Below are positions 8,544 to 17,771 of a DNA stretch of 64,000 bases, in pieces; position 1 is the first letter of the stretch; each line of letters opens with the position of its first letter. Both the position numbers and the translations under genes were made by a program. This DNA comes from Candidatus Gastranaerophilales bacterium (lineage in GTDB: Bacteria; Cyanobacteriota; Vampirovibrionia; Gastranaerophilales; Gastranaerophilaceae), in NCBI GenBank assembly GCA_944326545.1, contig CALVEH010000009.1, positions 1-64,000 on the forward strand. The letters are read 5' to 3'. Under the pieces are notes generated by a model. That model saw nothing but the letters and a program-made list of their open reading frames with translations, was not told the DNA's origin and did no database searches.

Positions 8544-9824
8544 ATGGATAGATTTGTTGGAATTATCGGTATTGTAGTTATATTAGCAATTGCTTATGCT
8601 ATGTCTAACAACAAAAAAGCAATTTCTTTAAAAACGATAATCCCCGGTTTTATATTACAGGTGCTTTTAGCTGTATTTGTTTTGAAAGTGCCTTTGGGTC
8701 AAAAAATCTTCCATTATATAGGAATGTTTATTCAAAAAATCCTTGATTTTTCAAATGAAGGCGGAAATTTTGTTTTTGGCGTGTTAACAAACAGTCCTGC
8801 TCGTATGGAAGAACTCTTTGGTAACGGTGCAGGCTTTATATTCGCTTTAAAACTTATTCCGACTATCATCTTTATTTTGATATTGGTAAATATCCTTTAC
8901 TACTATGGCATAATGCAAAGAGTTGTTGAGTTTTGTGCCAAGATAATGTATCGATTGATGAACGTATCAGGTGCTGAATCATTGTCTAACATTGCATCAG
9001 CTTTTGTTGGGCAGGTTGAAGCACAAATTATGATTAAACCATATCTTGCAACGATGACTATGTCTGAGTTGTTGGCTTCAATGACAGGTTCGATGGCTTG
9101 TATTGCAGGCGGTGTTATGGCTATGTATGTCGGAATGGGTATTCCTGCTGAATATCTGTTGGCAGCTTCTATAATGGCAGCTCCGGGTGCGCTTGTTATT
9201 TCTAAAATCGTTTATCCGGAGACAGAAGAATCTCAAACCAAAAATGAAGTTAAAGTAGAAATTAAAAAAACACACGTAAACCTTATAGACTCTATTGCTC
9301 ACGGTGCATCAGACGGTATGAAAGTTTCTATAAACGTTATTGCAATGCTTATTGCTTTGACTGCTTTGATTTCTATGGTTGATTGGTTCTTGGGCCATTT
9401 AGGATTGTTCTTGGTTAAATATTTGCATATGAATCTTGCATTTATTCATATAGATTTAAACCACCTTTCTTTAAAAGAAATTTTGGGTGCAGTGTTCTCA
9501 CTTTTTGCAATTGTTATGGGTGTTCCATTAGATGAAGCAGTGAATGTAGGCTCTTTGATGGGTACAAAACTTGTGTTCAACGAGTTTATTGCTTATCTTG
9601 ATTTGACAGCACTAAGACCTGTGTTGAGCGCTAAAAGTATCATTGTTGCTACATTTGCTCTTTGCGGTTTTGCAAACTTGGGTTCTATTGCTATTCAAAT
9701 CGGTGGTATTGGCGAACTTGCACCAAACAGAAGAAAAGACCTTGCAAAACTTGGTGTTAAAGCTCTTATTTGCGGAACTTTAGCTTCTTATCTTTCTGCT
9801 TGTATTGCCGGAATATTGTTATAG
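8544..9824 (+). CDS. nupC: Concentrative nucleoside transporter (NupC family)
   Basis: A 426-residue polytopic membrane protein of the CNT family, which takes up nucleosides with protons or sodium. The N-terminal helix, the gate-like GFIFALKLIPTIIFILILVNILYYYG, VGQVEAQIMIKPYL and the SMTGSMACIAGGVMAMYVG block are typical, and the C-terminal half contains GSIAIQIGGIGELAPNRRKD. AAAAGGA lies about 7 nt before the ATG. Ten nucleotides separate it from lpxK downstream, so lpxK may be read from the same promoter. Ion and substrate preference cannot be told from sequence. Confidence 0.92.
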   Translation: MDRFVGIIGIVVILAIAYAMSNNKKAISLKTIIPGFILQVLLAVFVLKVPLGQKIFHYIGMFIQKILDFSNEGGNFVFGVLTNSPARMEELFGNGAGFIFALKLIPTIIFILILVNILYYYGIMQRVVEFCAKIMYRLMNVSGAESLSNIASAFVGQVEAQIMIKPYLATMTMSELLASMTGSMACIAGGVMAMYVGMGIPAEYLLAASIMAAPGALVISKIVYPETEESQTKNEVKVEIKKTHVNLIDSIAHGASDGMKVSINVIAMLIALTALISMVDWFLGHLGLFLVKYLHMNLAFIHIDLNHLSLKEILGAVFSLFAIVMGVPLDEAVNVGSLMGTKLVFNEFIAYLDLTALRPVLSAKSIIVATFALCGFANLGSIAIQIGGIGELAPNRRKDLAKLGVKALICGTLASYLSACIAGILL

Positions 9825-9834
9825 ATATTGAGAT

Positions 9835-10899
9835 ATGAAAGTACTTTTAACACAGTTTCATTACAAGAAAAAATATACTCCTCTTGAGGCGGTTTTAGCG
9901 TCGGGGGTATATGCCGTTCTAGCTGTGCCTTCTTTGTTTTATCTCGGGGTAGTGAAGGTTCGAAATTTTTTATACAGAAAAAAGATTATCAAAACATTTA
10001 GACCTCATCAGTACACTATTTCAGTCGGTAATCTCACAACTGGTGGTACGGGGAAAACTCCAATAACAGCTGAAATTGCCAATTATTACGTAAAAAAAGG
10101 TGAATATCCTGCAATTTTGTCACGAGGTTACGGCGGAGAGCTGTCTAATAAAGAAGTAAACGTTATTTCTGACGGAGAAAAAATTAATTATACAGCTCAA
10201 CAAGCGGGGGATGAGCCTTTTATGCTTGCGCAAAAATGTAAAGGTGCTGCTGTTGTGACTTGTTCTAACAGGGCTAAAGCTGCGCAATTTGCTAAAAAAG
10301 AACTCCATTGTACAAAATTAATTCTTGATGATGGGTTTCAACATCAAAAACTTGAACGTGACTTGAATATACTTGTTGTTGATAGTGAAAAACAGTTTTC
10401 TAACGGTTGCGTTTTACCGCTTGGAGCATTGAGAGAGCCTGTTTCGGAAATTAAAAGAGCAGACAAAATTATTGTTGTTAATAAAGGCTTTAACGATAAA
10501 AAGTCAAAGACTTTTGCAAGATACTTAAGAAAGAAATATAATAAACCTTCTTTTGTTTGTTCAATGGAGCCTGATGAAATTTATAATATTGTAACCGGAG
10601 AGCTTTTAGATGAGACAAAAGCGGTGGTGGCCTTTAGCGCTATTGCTCAGCCGGAACAGTTCTATAAATATTTAAGAAGATTTGATGTAATGGAAACAAA
10701 AGATTTTCCTGACCATCACATTTATACAAACGCCGATTTGAGAGAGCTTGGCGGATTAAAAAATAAATATGGCGCTGAGGCTATGATTACTACCGAAAAA
10801 GATGCGGTAAAACTCAAAGATATAGCTACTGCAAAAGATGAAATTTATGCTCTCAGATTAAAACCGTCACTTGATTTGAAAGGACTTTTGGATGATTGA
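9835..10899 (+). CDS. lpxK: Tetraacyldisaccharide 4'-kinase
   Basis: The sixth enzyme of lipid A synthesis; it phosphorylates the 4' position of the disaccharide at the inner membrane. The 354-residue chain has an N-terminal membrane-associated helix (VLASGVYAVLAVPSLFYLG), the P-loop VGNLTTGGTGKTP at about 64-76, ILSRGYGG, the DDGFQHQ block and TTEKDAVKL. All key blocks are present and length is normal. It overlaps the GT9 gene by 8 bp. Its presence indicates that this organism makes lipid A and has a Gram-negative outer membrane. Confidence 0.94.
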   Translation: MKVLLTQFHYKKKYTPLEAVLASGVYAVLAVPSLFYLGVVKVRNFLYRKKIIKTFRPHQYTISVGNLTTGGTGKTPITAEIANYYVKKGEYPAILSRGYGGELSNKEVNVISDGEKINYTAQQAGDEPFMLAQKCKGAAVVTCSNRAKAAQFAKKELHCTKLILDDGFQHQKLERDLNILVVDSEKQFSNGCVLPLGALREPVSEIKRADKIIVVNKGFNDKKSKTFARYLRKKYNKPSFVCSMEPDEIYNIVTGELLDETKAVVAFSAIAQPEQFYKYLRRFDVMETKDFPDHHIYTNADLRELGGLKNKYGAEAMITTEKDAVKLKDIATAKDEIYALRLKPSLDLKGLLDD

Positions 10900-11968
10900 T
10901 AAGCACAAAAAAATGAAGATTCTTGTTATGAGGTATCGCTTTATCGGTGATACTCTTTTGACAGTTCCTTTTTTAAGAAATCTTCGATATGCTTATCCTG
11001 ATGCACAAATTGATATGCTAGTGGCTCCTGTATCAGGAGAAATTATTGAAAAATGTCCTTATGTGGATAATTTTATTTATTTTGACACTACTAAAAAACA
11101 CAGATATGAAAATAAAGAAGGCGTAGAAAAGAAAACCTTTTGGACTTACGTCAAACTTTTGAAAGAAAAAAATTATGATAAAGCATATGTGTTAAAACGT
11201 TCTTTTTCGAGCGCATTTTTGGCTTTTGCTGCGGGTATAAAAGAAAGAATCGGCTTTGACACCGAAGGCAGAGGTTTTCTTTTGACAAAAAGGGTTAAGT
11301 ATGTTGAAAACAAACACGAAATAGACTGTTTTTTAGATGTTTTAAAAGAAGATGGTTTTGGTATAAGAGACAATTATCTTGAAAACTGGGTTGAAGATGA
11401 AGAACTTGAATCTGTAAAACAGATAATTAACAGCAAAATTTTACCCGATAATCAAGGCTTGAAAAAAGTTATAGTCCACGCAACAAGCGGAAACCGTAAA
11501 AAAGAGTGGGATAAACAAAAATGGGCTCAGGTTATTGAATGGTTGAGTAACGAAAAAGGTGTTCAGGTTCTTTTTAACGGAACAAAAAATGATTCTAAAA
11601 CTTATGAAGAAATAATGTCTTATGTAAAAGAGAACCTTAAAATTATGCCGATAAATCTGTGCGGTAGTTTTAACTTAAGACAAACATTGGCTTTTACAAA
11701 ATTATGCGATTTGATTGTCGGTTGTGACAGCGGAAATCTTCATGTTGCAGCGTCTGTTGGTGTACCTGTTGTTGGGGTATTTGGTCCTATGAATACAGTT
11801 AAATGGGCTCCTGCAATAGAAAATCATACTGTTATAAAACTTGATTTACCTTGTCAGCCTTGTGGTTTAAAGAAAAAGTGTAAACGAAATTATCAGTGTA
11901 TAAATGATATTAGTGTTGATATGCTAAAGTCTGCCGTTGAAGAAAAATTGTCGTCTTTAAACCAATAA
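10892..11968 (+). CDS. Glycosyltransferase family 9 (heptosyltransferase-like)
   Basis: A 358-residue GT-B enzyme of family 9, which transfers heptose or another sugar to the lipopolysaccharide core from the cytoplasmic side. Seen in the sequence: MKILVMRYRFIGDTLLTVPF at the N-terminus, VHATSGNRKKEWDKQKWA in the middle, and the nucleotide-sugar region GCDSGNLHVAASVGVPVVGV followed by PMNTVKWAP. A Cys-rich tail (CQPCGLKKKCKRNYQC) resembles the C-terminus of many GT9 proteins. Position immediately after lpxK, with overlap, fits a role in lipopolysaccharide assembly. The exact sugar is not determinable. An alternative start is the Met at residue 8. Confidence 0.9.
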   Translation: MIDKHKKMKILVMRYRFIGDTLLTVPFLRNLRYAYPDAQIDMLVAPVSGEIIEKCPYVDNFIYFDTTKKHRYENKEGVEKKTFWTYVKLLKEKNYDKAYVLKRSFSSAFLAFAAGIKERIGFDTEGRGFLLTKRVKYVENKHEIDCFLDVLKEDGFGIRDNYLENWVEDEELESVKQIINSKILPDNQGLKKVIVHATSGNRKKEWDKQKWAQVIEWLSNEKGVQVLFNGTKNDSKTYEEIMSYVKENLKIMPINLCGSFNLRQTLAFTKLCDLIVGCDSGNLHVAASVGVPVVGVFGPMNTVKWAPAIENHTVIKLDLPCQPCGLKKKCKRNYQCINDISVDMLKSAVEEKLSSLNQ

Positions 11969-12090
11969 TAGCTTGATAGTCATACGAAAGATGTAGTTTT
12001 TCATTATCCTGTTTAATTTTTTAAAAATTTACCCGTTATCTTATATGTGAGCGAAGTATTTAATTAATAGAGATACGGATAATTTAACTT

Positions 12091-12450
12091 ATGACTGAAT
12101 CATTGTACGGACAAGAAGCCTTTTTAAAAGTAGGAAATTATCACTGTAATGTTTTTGAGGCGATTAATGAAGCTAAGGATTTTATTCAAAATCACGATTG
12201 TCCTACATTGAGCATTGATATATCAGGTTTGAATGTTATTGATGCTTTAAAAGTTTGTGTTTTATCTTCAACTTTCCATTATGCAAAATATTGTACAGGT
12301 AAAGTTAAATGGATTGTTAAAGAGGAAAAAATTAAAGAGCAAATTCAGCTCTTAAAACTTGATAACGTAGAGATAGAAGTAAAACGTCAAAAAAGCACTT
12401 ATATCGATTTTGCGGAAACACCGTTAAGAAACTTAAGACTTTGCCGCTAA
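12091..12450 (+). CDS. Hypothetical protein, weakly STAS-like
   Basis: A 119-residue cytoplasmic protein. The pattern beta-strand (TLSIDISGL), then helix (VIDALKVCVLSSTFHYAKYC), then beta-strand (KVKWIV) resembles a STAS/anti-sigma-antagonist fold, but the conserved phosphorylatable Ser of anti-anti-sigma factors is not evident, so the likeness is only structural. There is no Shine-Dalgarno; a GATAAT at 12078-12083 lies close to the ATG but lacks a good -35 box. It lies 30 bp upstream of dnaA on the same strand, and the dnaA promoter begins within its last codons. Function unknown. Confidence 0.65.
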   Translation: MTESLYGQEAFLKVGNYHCNVFEAINEAKDFIQNHDCPTLSIDISGLNVIDALKVCVLSSTFHYAKYCTGKVKWIVKEEKIKEQIQLLKLDNVEIEVKRQKSTYIDFAETPLRNLRLCR

Positions 12451-12469
12451 ATTTATGCCGACATATTAT
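12441..12469 (+). promoter_or_regulatory. Sigma-70-type promoter of dnaA, near-leaderless
   Basis: TTGCCG (12441-12446) and TATTAT (12464-12469) are 17 nt apart. The predicted start site, near 12476, is about 5 nt before the dnaA ATG, and there is no Shine-Dalgarno. Confidence 0.5.
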
Positions 12470-12480
12470 TTTGTTGTAAA

Positions 12481-13872
12481 ATGAAAAATATGAGTCAGGA
12501 AAATATTATTGAAGTTTGGAATGCGGTGTTGGAAGTTTTGGAGAAACAAATCTCCGAATCAACTTTTACTACTTGGATTTTGCCTTTAGAACCTCAATAT
12601 TTTGACGATAATTGTTTTGTTGTTCATACTGGCCAGGCTTTTGCCGTTAACCTCTTAAGAGGAAATCATTACAATCAAATTGTAGATGCTGTTAAGTCTG
12701 TTTTGAACAAGGAACTTGAAGTAAAAATCATTTTTGATGAAGAACTTCAAAAAAAGATTGCTAAAAAGTCAAAAGCCAGAGCTGCAGTTGCAGAACCTGC
12801 AGAACAACCTCAAAAGCCAAAATATGACAGCCTTACTCAAATGCAGTCATCAAATCTTAACTTGAAATATAAGTTTGAAAATTTTGTTGTTGGCTCAAAT
12901 AACAAATTGGCTTATGTTGCAGCTCAGACGGTTGCTCAAAAACCAGGTGAAAAATACAACCCTTTGTATATTTACGGTGGCCCTGGACTTGGTAAAACTC
13001 ACATTATGCAGGCAATTGGTCATTATATTATCAAAAATCGCCCTGACTTAAAGGTTCTGTTTATCACAGCGGAAGAGTTTGTTAATGATGTTGTAAACGC
13101 TCTTGCAAGAGGGGACGAAAAAACAAAGAACATGAATAAATTTCGTAAAAAATACAGAGAAGTTGATGTTCTTTTGATTGATGATATCCAGCTTATTGCA
13201 GGTAAAACAAGGACTGAAGAAGAGGTATTTAATACCTTTAACACATTGCACGGGGCAGGAAAGCAGATTGTTTTAACTTCTGACAGAACACCTAAAGAAA
13301 TTCCATCTTTATCAGACAGGTTAATAAGTCGTTTTGAATGGGGATTGATGGCTGATATTCAAGTTCCTGACATAGAAACAAGAATGGCTATTTTATCTAA
13401 CCTTGCAAAAGATTCTAATATAGAAGTTCCAAACAATATTATCGAATTTTTGGCAACTGTTTATGCAAGTAACATTAGAGAGTTGGAAGGTGCTTTCAAC
13501 AGAGTTACCGCTTACGCAAGTATCAATGAAACTCCTTTGACAATAGATAATGTAAAAACAATAATTAATTACAACGAAAAAGAAAAAGTTTATACTTTTG
13601 ACGGTATAGTTGATGAAGTTGCTTCTTATTACAATATTTCGGCTAAAGATATAAAAGGTTCGAGCCGTTCAGCAAAGATAGCCGAAGCTCGTCAGGTGGC
13701 TATATATTTAAGCAGAGAACTTACGAAACAGAGCTTCCCTGCAATAGGTGATTTTTTTGATAAAAAGCATACTACAATTCTTTATTCTTATGACAAAGTT
13801 AAAGAAGAATTGAAAACTAATAAGTCACTTTCTCATAGTATAGACGCTATTACTAATCAGATTTGCAAATAA
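12481..13872 (+). CDS. dnaA: Chromosomal replication initiator DnaA
   Basis: A 463-residue AAA+ ATPase that opens the replication origin. Domains in order: an N-terminal interaction domain (1-85), a short linker rich in Ala, Glu and Pro (95-115), the AAA+ core with Walker A GGPGLGKTH (166-174), Walker B VLLIDDIQ, and a C-terminal DNA-binding domain that includes SSRSAKIAEARQVAIYL and the signature region KKHTTILYSYDKV. Length is normal. Start ATG 12481 follows a good promoter closely; Met4 could also serve. Its stop abuts the stop of the converging gene with no gap. dnaN and other usual origin neighbours are absent, so the replication origin need not be here. Confidence 0.96.
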   Translation: MKNMSQENIIEVWNAVLEVLEKQISESTFTTWILPLEPQYFDDNCFVVHTGQAFAVNLLRGNHYNQIVDAVKSVLNKELEVKIIFDEELQKKIAKKSKARAAVAEPAEQPQKPKYDSLTQMQSSNLNLKYKFENFVVGSNNKLAYVAAQTVAQKPGEKYNPLYIYGGPGLGKTHIMQAIGHYIIKNRPDLKVLFITAEEFVNDVVNALARGDEKTKNMNKFRKKYREVDVLLIDDIQLIAGKTRTEEEVFNTFNTLHGAGKQIVLTSDRTPKEIPSLSDRLISRFEWGLMADIQVPDIETRMAILSNLAKDSNIEVPNNIIEFLATVYASNIRELEGAFNRVTAYASINETPLTIDNVKTIINYNEKEKVYTFDGIVDEVASYYNISAKDIKGSSRSAKIAEARQVAIYLSRELTKQSFPAIGDFFDKKHTTILYSYDKVKEELKTNKSLSHSIDAITNQICK

Positions 13873-14559
13873 TTACCATTGAATAATGACAGCACCTGCG
13901 TGTCCGTCTTGGGCTTTAGCACTTGTTTTTGCTGTTTTTTCGTTATATTGTCCGCCTTTGCCGTATTTTGCACTTTTAGGAATATCGTATAGGTAGTGAT
14001 ATTTTTCAGGTATGTGGTATTCTTGAGTATGGTGTTTTGTTCCAAGAGGGGTCATTCTTGTGGATTTAAGACCTCCGTTGGCTCTGATTTTTATTTCTGA
14101 TATTGTTGTTGCTTCGCCGTCTTTTGCGTCTATAAATTCGTCATTTTCTCCAAGATGTGTGCCTTGTCCGCCTTTGCCGATTTTTATTATGATAACCGGT
14201 TTTGTAATATGGCGTCTTTTGGAGATTATTTGTCCGTTTTGTCCGCTTTCATAAGGCGTTGCTCCACCGCCTCCGCCTGTTGCGAATATAAAGAAACCTG
14301 CATTAACTTTTGGTCGAGAAAATATACAGCTGTTACTTGTTGCGCTATGTATGAGCTCGGCTTTTCCGTTGTTTATTTTATAGAGTTTGCCTACGTGTTC
14401 TCCTTGAGCATTAAGAGTGCAGACAAATCTGCCTCTTGCATACTTTTGTGCAAGATAAATTGCTTTGGCTGAAAAATACGGTTTAAATACGACAAAAATA
14501 AGCTGGCTTAAAATTATCAATGCCAATACAGATGCCAAAACAATTTTTTTCTTTGTCAT
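13873..14559 (-). CDS. Membrane-anchored glycine-rich protein
   Basis: A 228-residue protein. The start at 14559 is preceded by AAGGGGA 6 nt upstream; the frame stays open to 14655 but has no better site. Residues about 5-22 (IVLASVLALIILSQLIFVVF) form a signal-anchor helix. The outer part contains FIFATGGGGGATPYESGQNG, IKIGKGGQGT and the C-terminal GHAGAVIIQW, the Gly-rich arrangement seen in many phage-tail-like and surface proteins. No known family assigned. It has its own minus-strand transcription between dnaA and a parvulin gene. Possibly a surface-exposed protein; the function is unknown. Confidence 0.72.
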   Translation of the reverse strand: MTKKKIVLASVLALIILSQLIFVVFKPYFSAKAIYLAQKYARGRFVCTLNAQGEHVGKLYKINNGKAELIHSATSNSCIFSRPKVNAGFFIFATGGGGGATPYESGQNGQIISKRRHITKPVIIIKIGKGGQGTHLGENDEFIDAKDGEATTISEIKIRANGGLKSTRMTPLGTKHHTQEYHIPEKYHYLYDIPKSAKYGKGGQYNEKTAKTSAKAQDGHAGAVIIQW

Positions 14560-14613
14560 ATATCCCCTTAATGAATAAAAAGTATATGTTATTCTAGTAT
14601 TTTTTATTGGCAA

Positions 14614-14643
14614 TTGCAAGTGAACAATCAATGCTGATATAAT
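14614..14643 (+). promoter_or_regulatory. Promoter with extended -10 for the parvulin operon
   Basis: TTGCAA (14614-14619) and TATAAT (14638-14643) are separated by 18 nt; TGA directly before the -10 supplies the extended TGn element. It gives a leader of about 25 nt with AAGGAAA before the ATG. Confidence 0.6.
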
Positions 14644-14674
14644 AAACCCGTACACAAAAATAAGGAAATTTATT

Positions 14675-14956
14675 ATGGCAGAAGTTAGAGCTAGTCACTT
14701 GCTTGTTAAAACAGAAGAAGAAGCAAAAAAACTTAGAGAAGAAATTTTAAACGGCAAAAAATTTGAAGATGTTGCAGCAGCTGTTTCTATGTGCCCATCA
14801 GGTGCTAACGGCGGGGACCTTGGATTCTTTGGCAAAGGTGTTATGGTAAAAGAATTTGAAGATGCAGCTTTTTCAATGAATGTAGGTGATTTGTCAGAAC
14901 CTATCCAAACTCAATTCGGCTGGCACTTACTTTATTTAACAGATAAGAAAGACTAA
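14675..14956 (+). CDS. Parvulin-type peptidyl-prolyl isomerase
   Basis: A compact 93-residue single-domain parvulin that isomerises Xaa-Pro bonds. It has the ASHLLVKTEEEA start, CPSGANGGDLGFFGKG in the middle, and QTQFGWHLLYLTDKK at the end: the conserved His residues and Gly-rich loop of the PpiC family. There is no signal peptide, so it acts in the cytoplasm. AAGGAAA lies 8 nt before the ATG. It starts an apparent operon with the Pro-peptidase gene (2-nt gap). Assignment is firm; clients are unknown. Confidence 0.94.
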   Translation: MAEVRASHLLVKTEEEAKKLREEILNGKKFEDVAAAVSMCPSGANGGDLGFFGKGVMVKEFEDAAFSMNVGDLSEPIQTQFGWHLLYLTDKKD

Positions 14957-14958
14957 AA

Positions 14959-16590
14959 ATGATTAAAAAATTAAGGGATTTTTTGGCTGAAAACAATTTT
15001 GATTATCTATTGGTAAACACAACAGATGAATTTCTTGTTGAGTATAACGAGTTATCCAACTGTGCAAGATATTTTGTTACAGGGTTTTCCGGCTCAACCG
15101 GAGATGTTTTGTTGTCAAATGATTCTTTGTTCCAGTTTGTTGATGGCAGGTACCACGAACAAGCTGATAAAGAGTGTGATACTAAAACAACAACAGTTGT
15201 TAAATTACAGCTGGGGCAAACTTTTTTGAACGAACTTGTAGAAGGAATCGCGCCTAATAGTGTTGTCGGAATTGTTTCTAAAAAAATATCCCTTAATTTT
15301 TATAAAATTTTAAAATCAAAGCTTGATAAAAAACGCTGCAAAATAAAAGCATTGGATTTTGAACCTGTAGAAAAGTTTCAAGAGTTGAAGATGTCTGATA
15401 ACGGCAGTTTGGTAGAACAAATTAGTCTTGATATTGCCGGTGTAAGTGCTGATGACAAGTTTAAAAAAATATCAAGAAAACTTAAAAAAGACGAAGTCTA
15501 TATTGATACTAATCTTGAAAATATTGCTTATCTTACAAATTGCAGACAGTATAAAACTCCTTTTGCTTCAACTTTTAAAGCTAAAATTATTGTTTCAAAA
15601 CAAAATGTATTTGTGTTTAGTGATGAAAAATTTTCAACACAAATCGGAAAATATTTTGAGATATTGCCATTGGCTGATTTTGAGAAAGTGCTAAAAAAAG
15701 CTAAAAAAGTTTTATTTAATCCTTCAACAATAAATTATTATGATTTTAAACTTGTTAAATCAAAAGCTTGTGAATCTTCTGTTGATTACCTAAAGGAGAT
15801 GAAAGCTATTAAAAATGATGCGGAAATTTCTCATTTTAAAAAGAATTTTGAAAGAACCGACAAAGTTGTAAACAAAGCGTTTGAGCTTGTGTGTGAACAA
15901 AATGATCTTAGCGAAAAATCGTTAAGTGATGCGGTTGAAAAAGAGTATTTAAAACAAGGAGCAAAGCAGTTGAGTTTTAAAACAATACTCGCTGCAGGGA
16001 ATAATTCTTCTGTAATACATTATTCGCATCCGTCAGATAAGGTGAAAATAAAAGACGGTGATTTTGTCTTATTGGATTGTGGCGGGCATTTTGAAGGCGG
16101 ATATTCGACAGATATAACAAGAACATTTGTAAAAGGTGAACCTTCTGAATTGCAGAAAAAAGTTTACACAACTGTTTTAAAGATGTTTTTAAATGCATAC
16201 CATTACAAGGTTACCAACAGAACAACGGGTTATACTTTGGATTCTGTAGCAAGAAAAATTCACCAAAAATCAGGTTTAAGTGATTTTAATTTTAACCATG
16301 GACTTGGACACGGCGTTGGTATTAATGTGCACGAAAACCCTCCGACGATATCCTGTGGTTCTATGGGAAAACGTGTCTTAAAGAAAAATATGGTATTTAC
16401 TATTGAACCTGGTCTTTACAAAACAGGTTTGGGCGGTGTAAGGTTAGAGAACACCGTTTATTTAACAGAAAAAAACGGAAAACTTAAGATTGAGTCTTTT
16501 TCTCACGTACCTTTTCAAGAGAATGCGATTGATTACAGTCTTTTGAATGACCAAGAAAAAAAATGGCTGGCTGAATGGAATAACAAATAG
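14959..16590 (+). CDS. M24 family Xaa-Pro aminopeptidase
   Basis: A 543-residue metallopeptidase that removes the residue before a proline. Two creatinase-like N-terminal domains (about 1-290) precede the pita-bread catalytic domain, which has LLDCGGHFEGGYSTDITRTF (metal Asp ligands), NHGLGHGVGINVHENP (His ligand) and FTIEPGLY plus GGVRLENTVYL (Glu ligands). All five metal positions look intact. Length fits the long three-domain type (PepP/XPNPEP1-like). It follows the parvulin by 2 nt and is followed by a short hypothetical gene 14 nt later, so it likely belongs to one operon. Confidence 0.93.
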   Translation: MIKKLRDFLAENNFDYLLVNTTDEFLVEYNELSNCARYFVTGFSGSTGDVLLSNDSLFQFVDGRYHEQADKECDTKTTTVVKLQLGQTFLNELVEGIAPNSVVGIVSKKISLNFYKILKSKLDKKRCKIKALDFEPVEKFQELKMSDNGSLVEQISLDIAGVSADDKFKKISRKLKKDEVYIDTNLENIAYLTNCRQYKTPFASTFKAKIIVSKQNVFVFSDEKFSTQIGKYFEILPLADFEKVLKKAKKVLFNPSTINYYDFKLVKSKACESSVDYLKEMKAIKNDAEISHFKKNFERTDKVVNKAFELVCEQNDLSEKSLSDAVEKEYLKQGAKQLSFKTILAAGNNSSVIHYSHPSDKVKIKDGDFVLLDCGGHFEGGYSTDITRTFVKGEPSELQKKVYTTVLKMFLNAYHYKVTNRTTGYTLDSVARKIHQKSGLSDFNFNHGLGHGVGINVHENPPTISCGSMGKRVLKKNMVFTIEPGLYKTGLGGVRLENTVYLTEKNGKLKIESFSHVPFQENAIDYSLLNDQEKKWLAEWNNK

Positions 16591-16604
16591 TTTGGAGAAC
16601 ATTA

Positions 16605-17003
16605 ATGATAAAACTGGACTTGATGAGAAACAGAGCAGGTGTGACGTCGTACGCTCTTTCTAAAACAAAACAAAATATGCAAAAACAAATTCTTCAGGGG
16701 ATAAAATCTTCTCCTATTGCCGAAATACAATATCTTTCAATCAAAATCAATGACCATCCTTTTGACAGATTTTTGACAAATATGATGGATATTGGTGAAG
16801 AAGTTGTTAAGGCCAATATGAAAGTAGAATTTACTCGCGCATATATGGAAGATGGTAAGTTAGTGGCAAAAAAATATAATTATACGGATTCTTTCTCTGC
16901 TGACCAGTTGACGGAAGTTAAGAACGGGAAAAATATAGTGAGCAAAAGAGATTCTTTTTTAAACAAACTTGTGAAGAAATTAAACAAAGCAATTGAGGAA
17001 TAA
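16605..17003 (+). CDS. Hypothetical protein, 132 residues
   Basis: No family recognised. A basic protein with alternating charge, no signal peptide and no membrane segment. The region NMMDIGEEVVKANMKVEFTR and the C-terminal Lys-rich helix LNKLVKKLNKAIEE are the only notable features. TTGGAG lies before the ATG. It is packed between the Pro-peptidase and the SpoU methyltransferase (1-nt gap) in the same direction, so it is probably a real, co-transcribed gene. Confidence 0.72.
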   Translation: MIKLDLMRNRAGVTSYALSKTKQNMQKQILQGIKSSPIAEIQYLSIKINDHPFDRFLTNMMDIGEEVVKANMKVEFTRAYMEDGKLVAKKYNYTDSFSADQLTEVKNGKNIVSKRDSFLNKLVKKLNKAIEE

Positions 17004-17004
17004 A

Positions 17005-17766
17005 ATGAAAAAAGCTGAAGTAATACTTAGTGTTTCCAATAATAAAGTAAAAGAAACAGCTAAGTTGCAACAAAAAAAATACAGAAATGAAAAAGGTCTT
17101 TTTTTGTTGGAAGGCTATAAACCAATATTTGAAGCTTTTTCTTCAGGTGTGGATATAGAAACGCTTTATACTACAGATAAGCATTTTGAAAAATTTGATT
17201 TTTTGAAAAATAAAGTTGTTTTAGTTTCAGATGCGGTTTTGGAAAAAATATCAACAACGGATAGTATGCCGGAGGCCGTTGCTGTAGCAAAGCAGATGAA
17301 TTATTCTTTTGAGCATATTAAAAACAAAAAAAGAATTTTGCTGATTGAAAATGTAAAAGATGCTGGCAATTTGGGGACCTTAATTCGTTGTGCTTGTGCT
17401 TTTTCTTACGATGGTATTGTCCTTTGCGGTGAAACCGTTGATATTTATAATCCAAAGGTTGTTCGTTCTACTGTTGGTGCAATGTTTAAGTTACCTCTGT
17501 TAAAGGCTTCTATAAATAAAGTTAGGGAAGCTTTTTCGACTTCAACATTTATAGCTTCTGTTGTAAATCATCAAGATGTTGTTAATCCTCAAAAGATAGA
17601 TTACAAAAAACCTTTTGTATTAATGTTGGGTTCTGAAGCTGACGGTTTGTCTGAAGAAGCTATATCTTTGGCTGATATAAAAACAACGATACCTATATCA
17701 AATGCGACTGAGTCACTTAACCTTAGTATGGCAGGGGCAATTTTGCTTTATATTTCCGCTCAATAG
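17005..17766 (+). CDS. TrmH/SpoU family RNA 2'-O-methyltransferase
   Basis: A 253-residue SPOUT-fold methyltransferase expected to methylate a ribose 2'-OH in tRNA or rRNA. An N-terminal substrate-binding domain (1-95) precedes the knotted domain with the SpoU motifs: ENVKDAGNLGTLIRCA, FVLMLGSEADGLSEEA and NATESLNLSMAGAILLY. The ATG at 17005 follows GAGGA by 5 nt; an upstream in-frame TTG at 16993 is less likely. It is the last gene of the parvulin operon. Which nucleotide is modified cannot be read from sequence. Confidence 0.92.
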   Translation: MKKAEVILSVSNNKVKETAKLQQKKYRNEKGLFLLEGYKPIFEAFSSGVDIETLYTTDKHFEKFDFLKNKVVLVSDAVLEKISTTDSMPEAVAVAKQMNYSFEHIKNKKRILLIENVKDAGNLGTLIRCACAFSYDGIVLCGETVDIYNPKVVRSTVGAMFKLPLLKASINKVREAFSTSTFIASVVNHQDVVNPQKIDYKKPFVLMLGSEADGLSEEAISLADIKTTIPISNATESLNLSMAGAILLYISAQ

Positions 17767-17771
17767 GTTTT

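Noticed and set aside
11969-12090. Replication origin next to dnaA
   Set aside because: Only weak TTATCC-like words are present, no cluster of DnaA boxes, and none of the usual origin neighbours such as dnaN lie nearby.
16993-17004. Upstream TTG start for the SpoU methyltransferase
   Set aside because: The ATG at 17005 has GAGGA at the right distance and gives the normal N-terminus.
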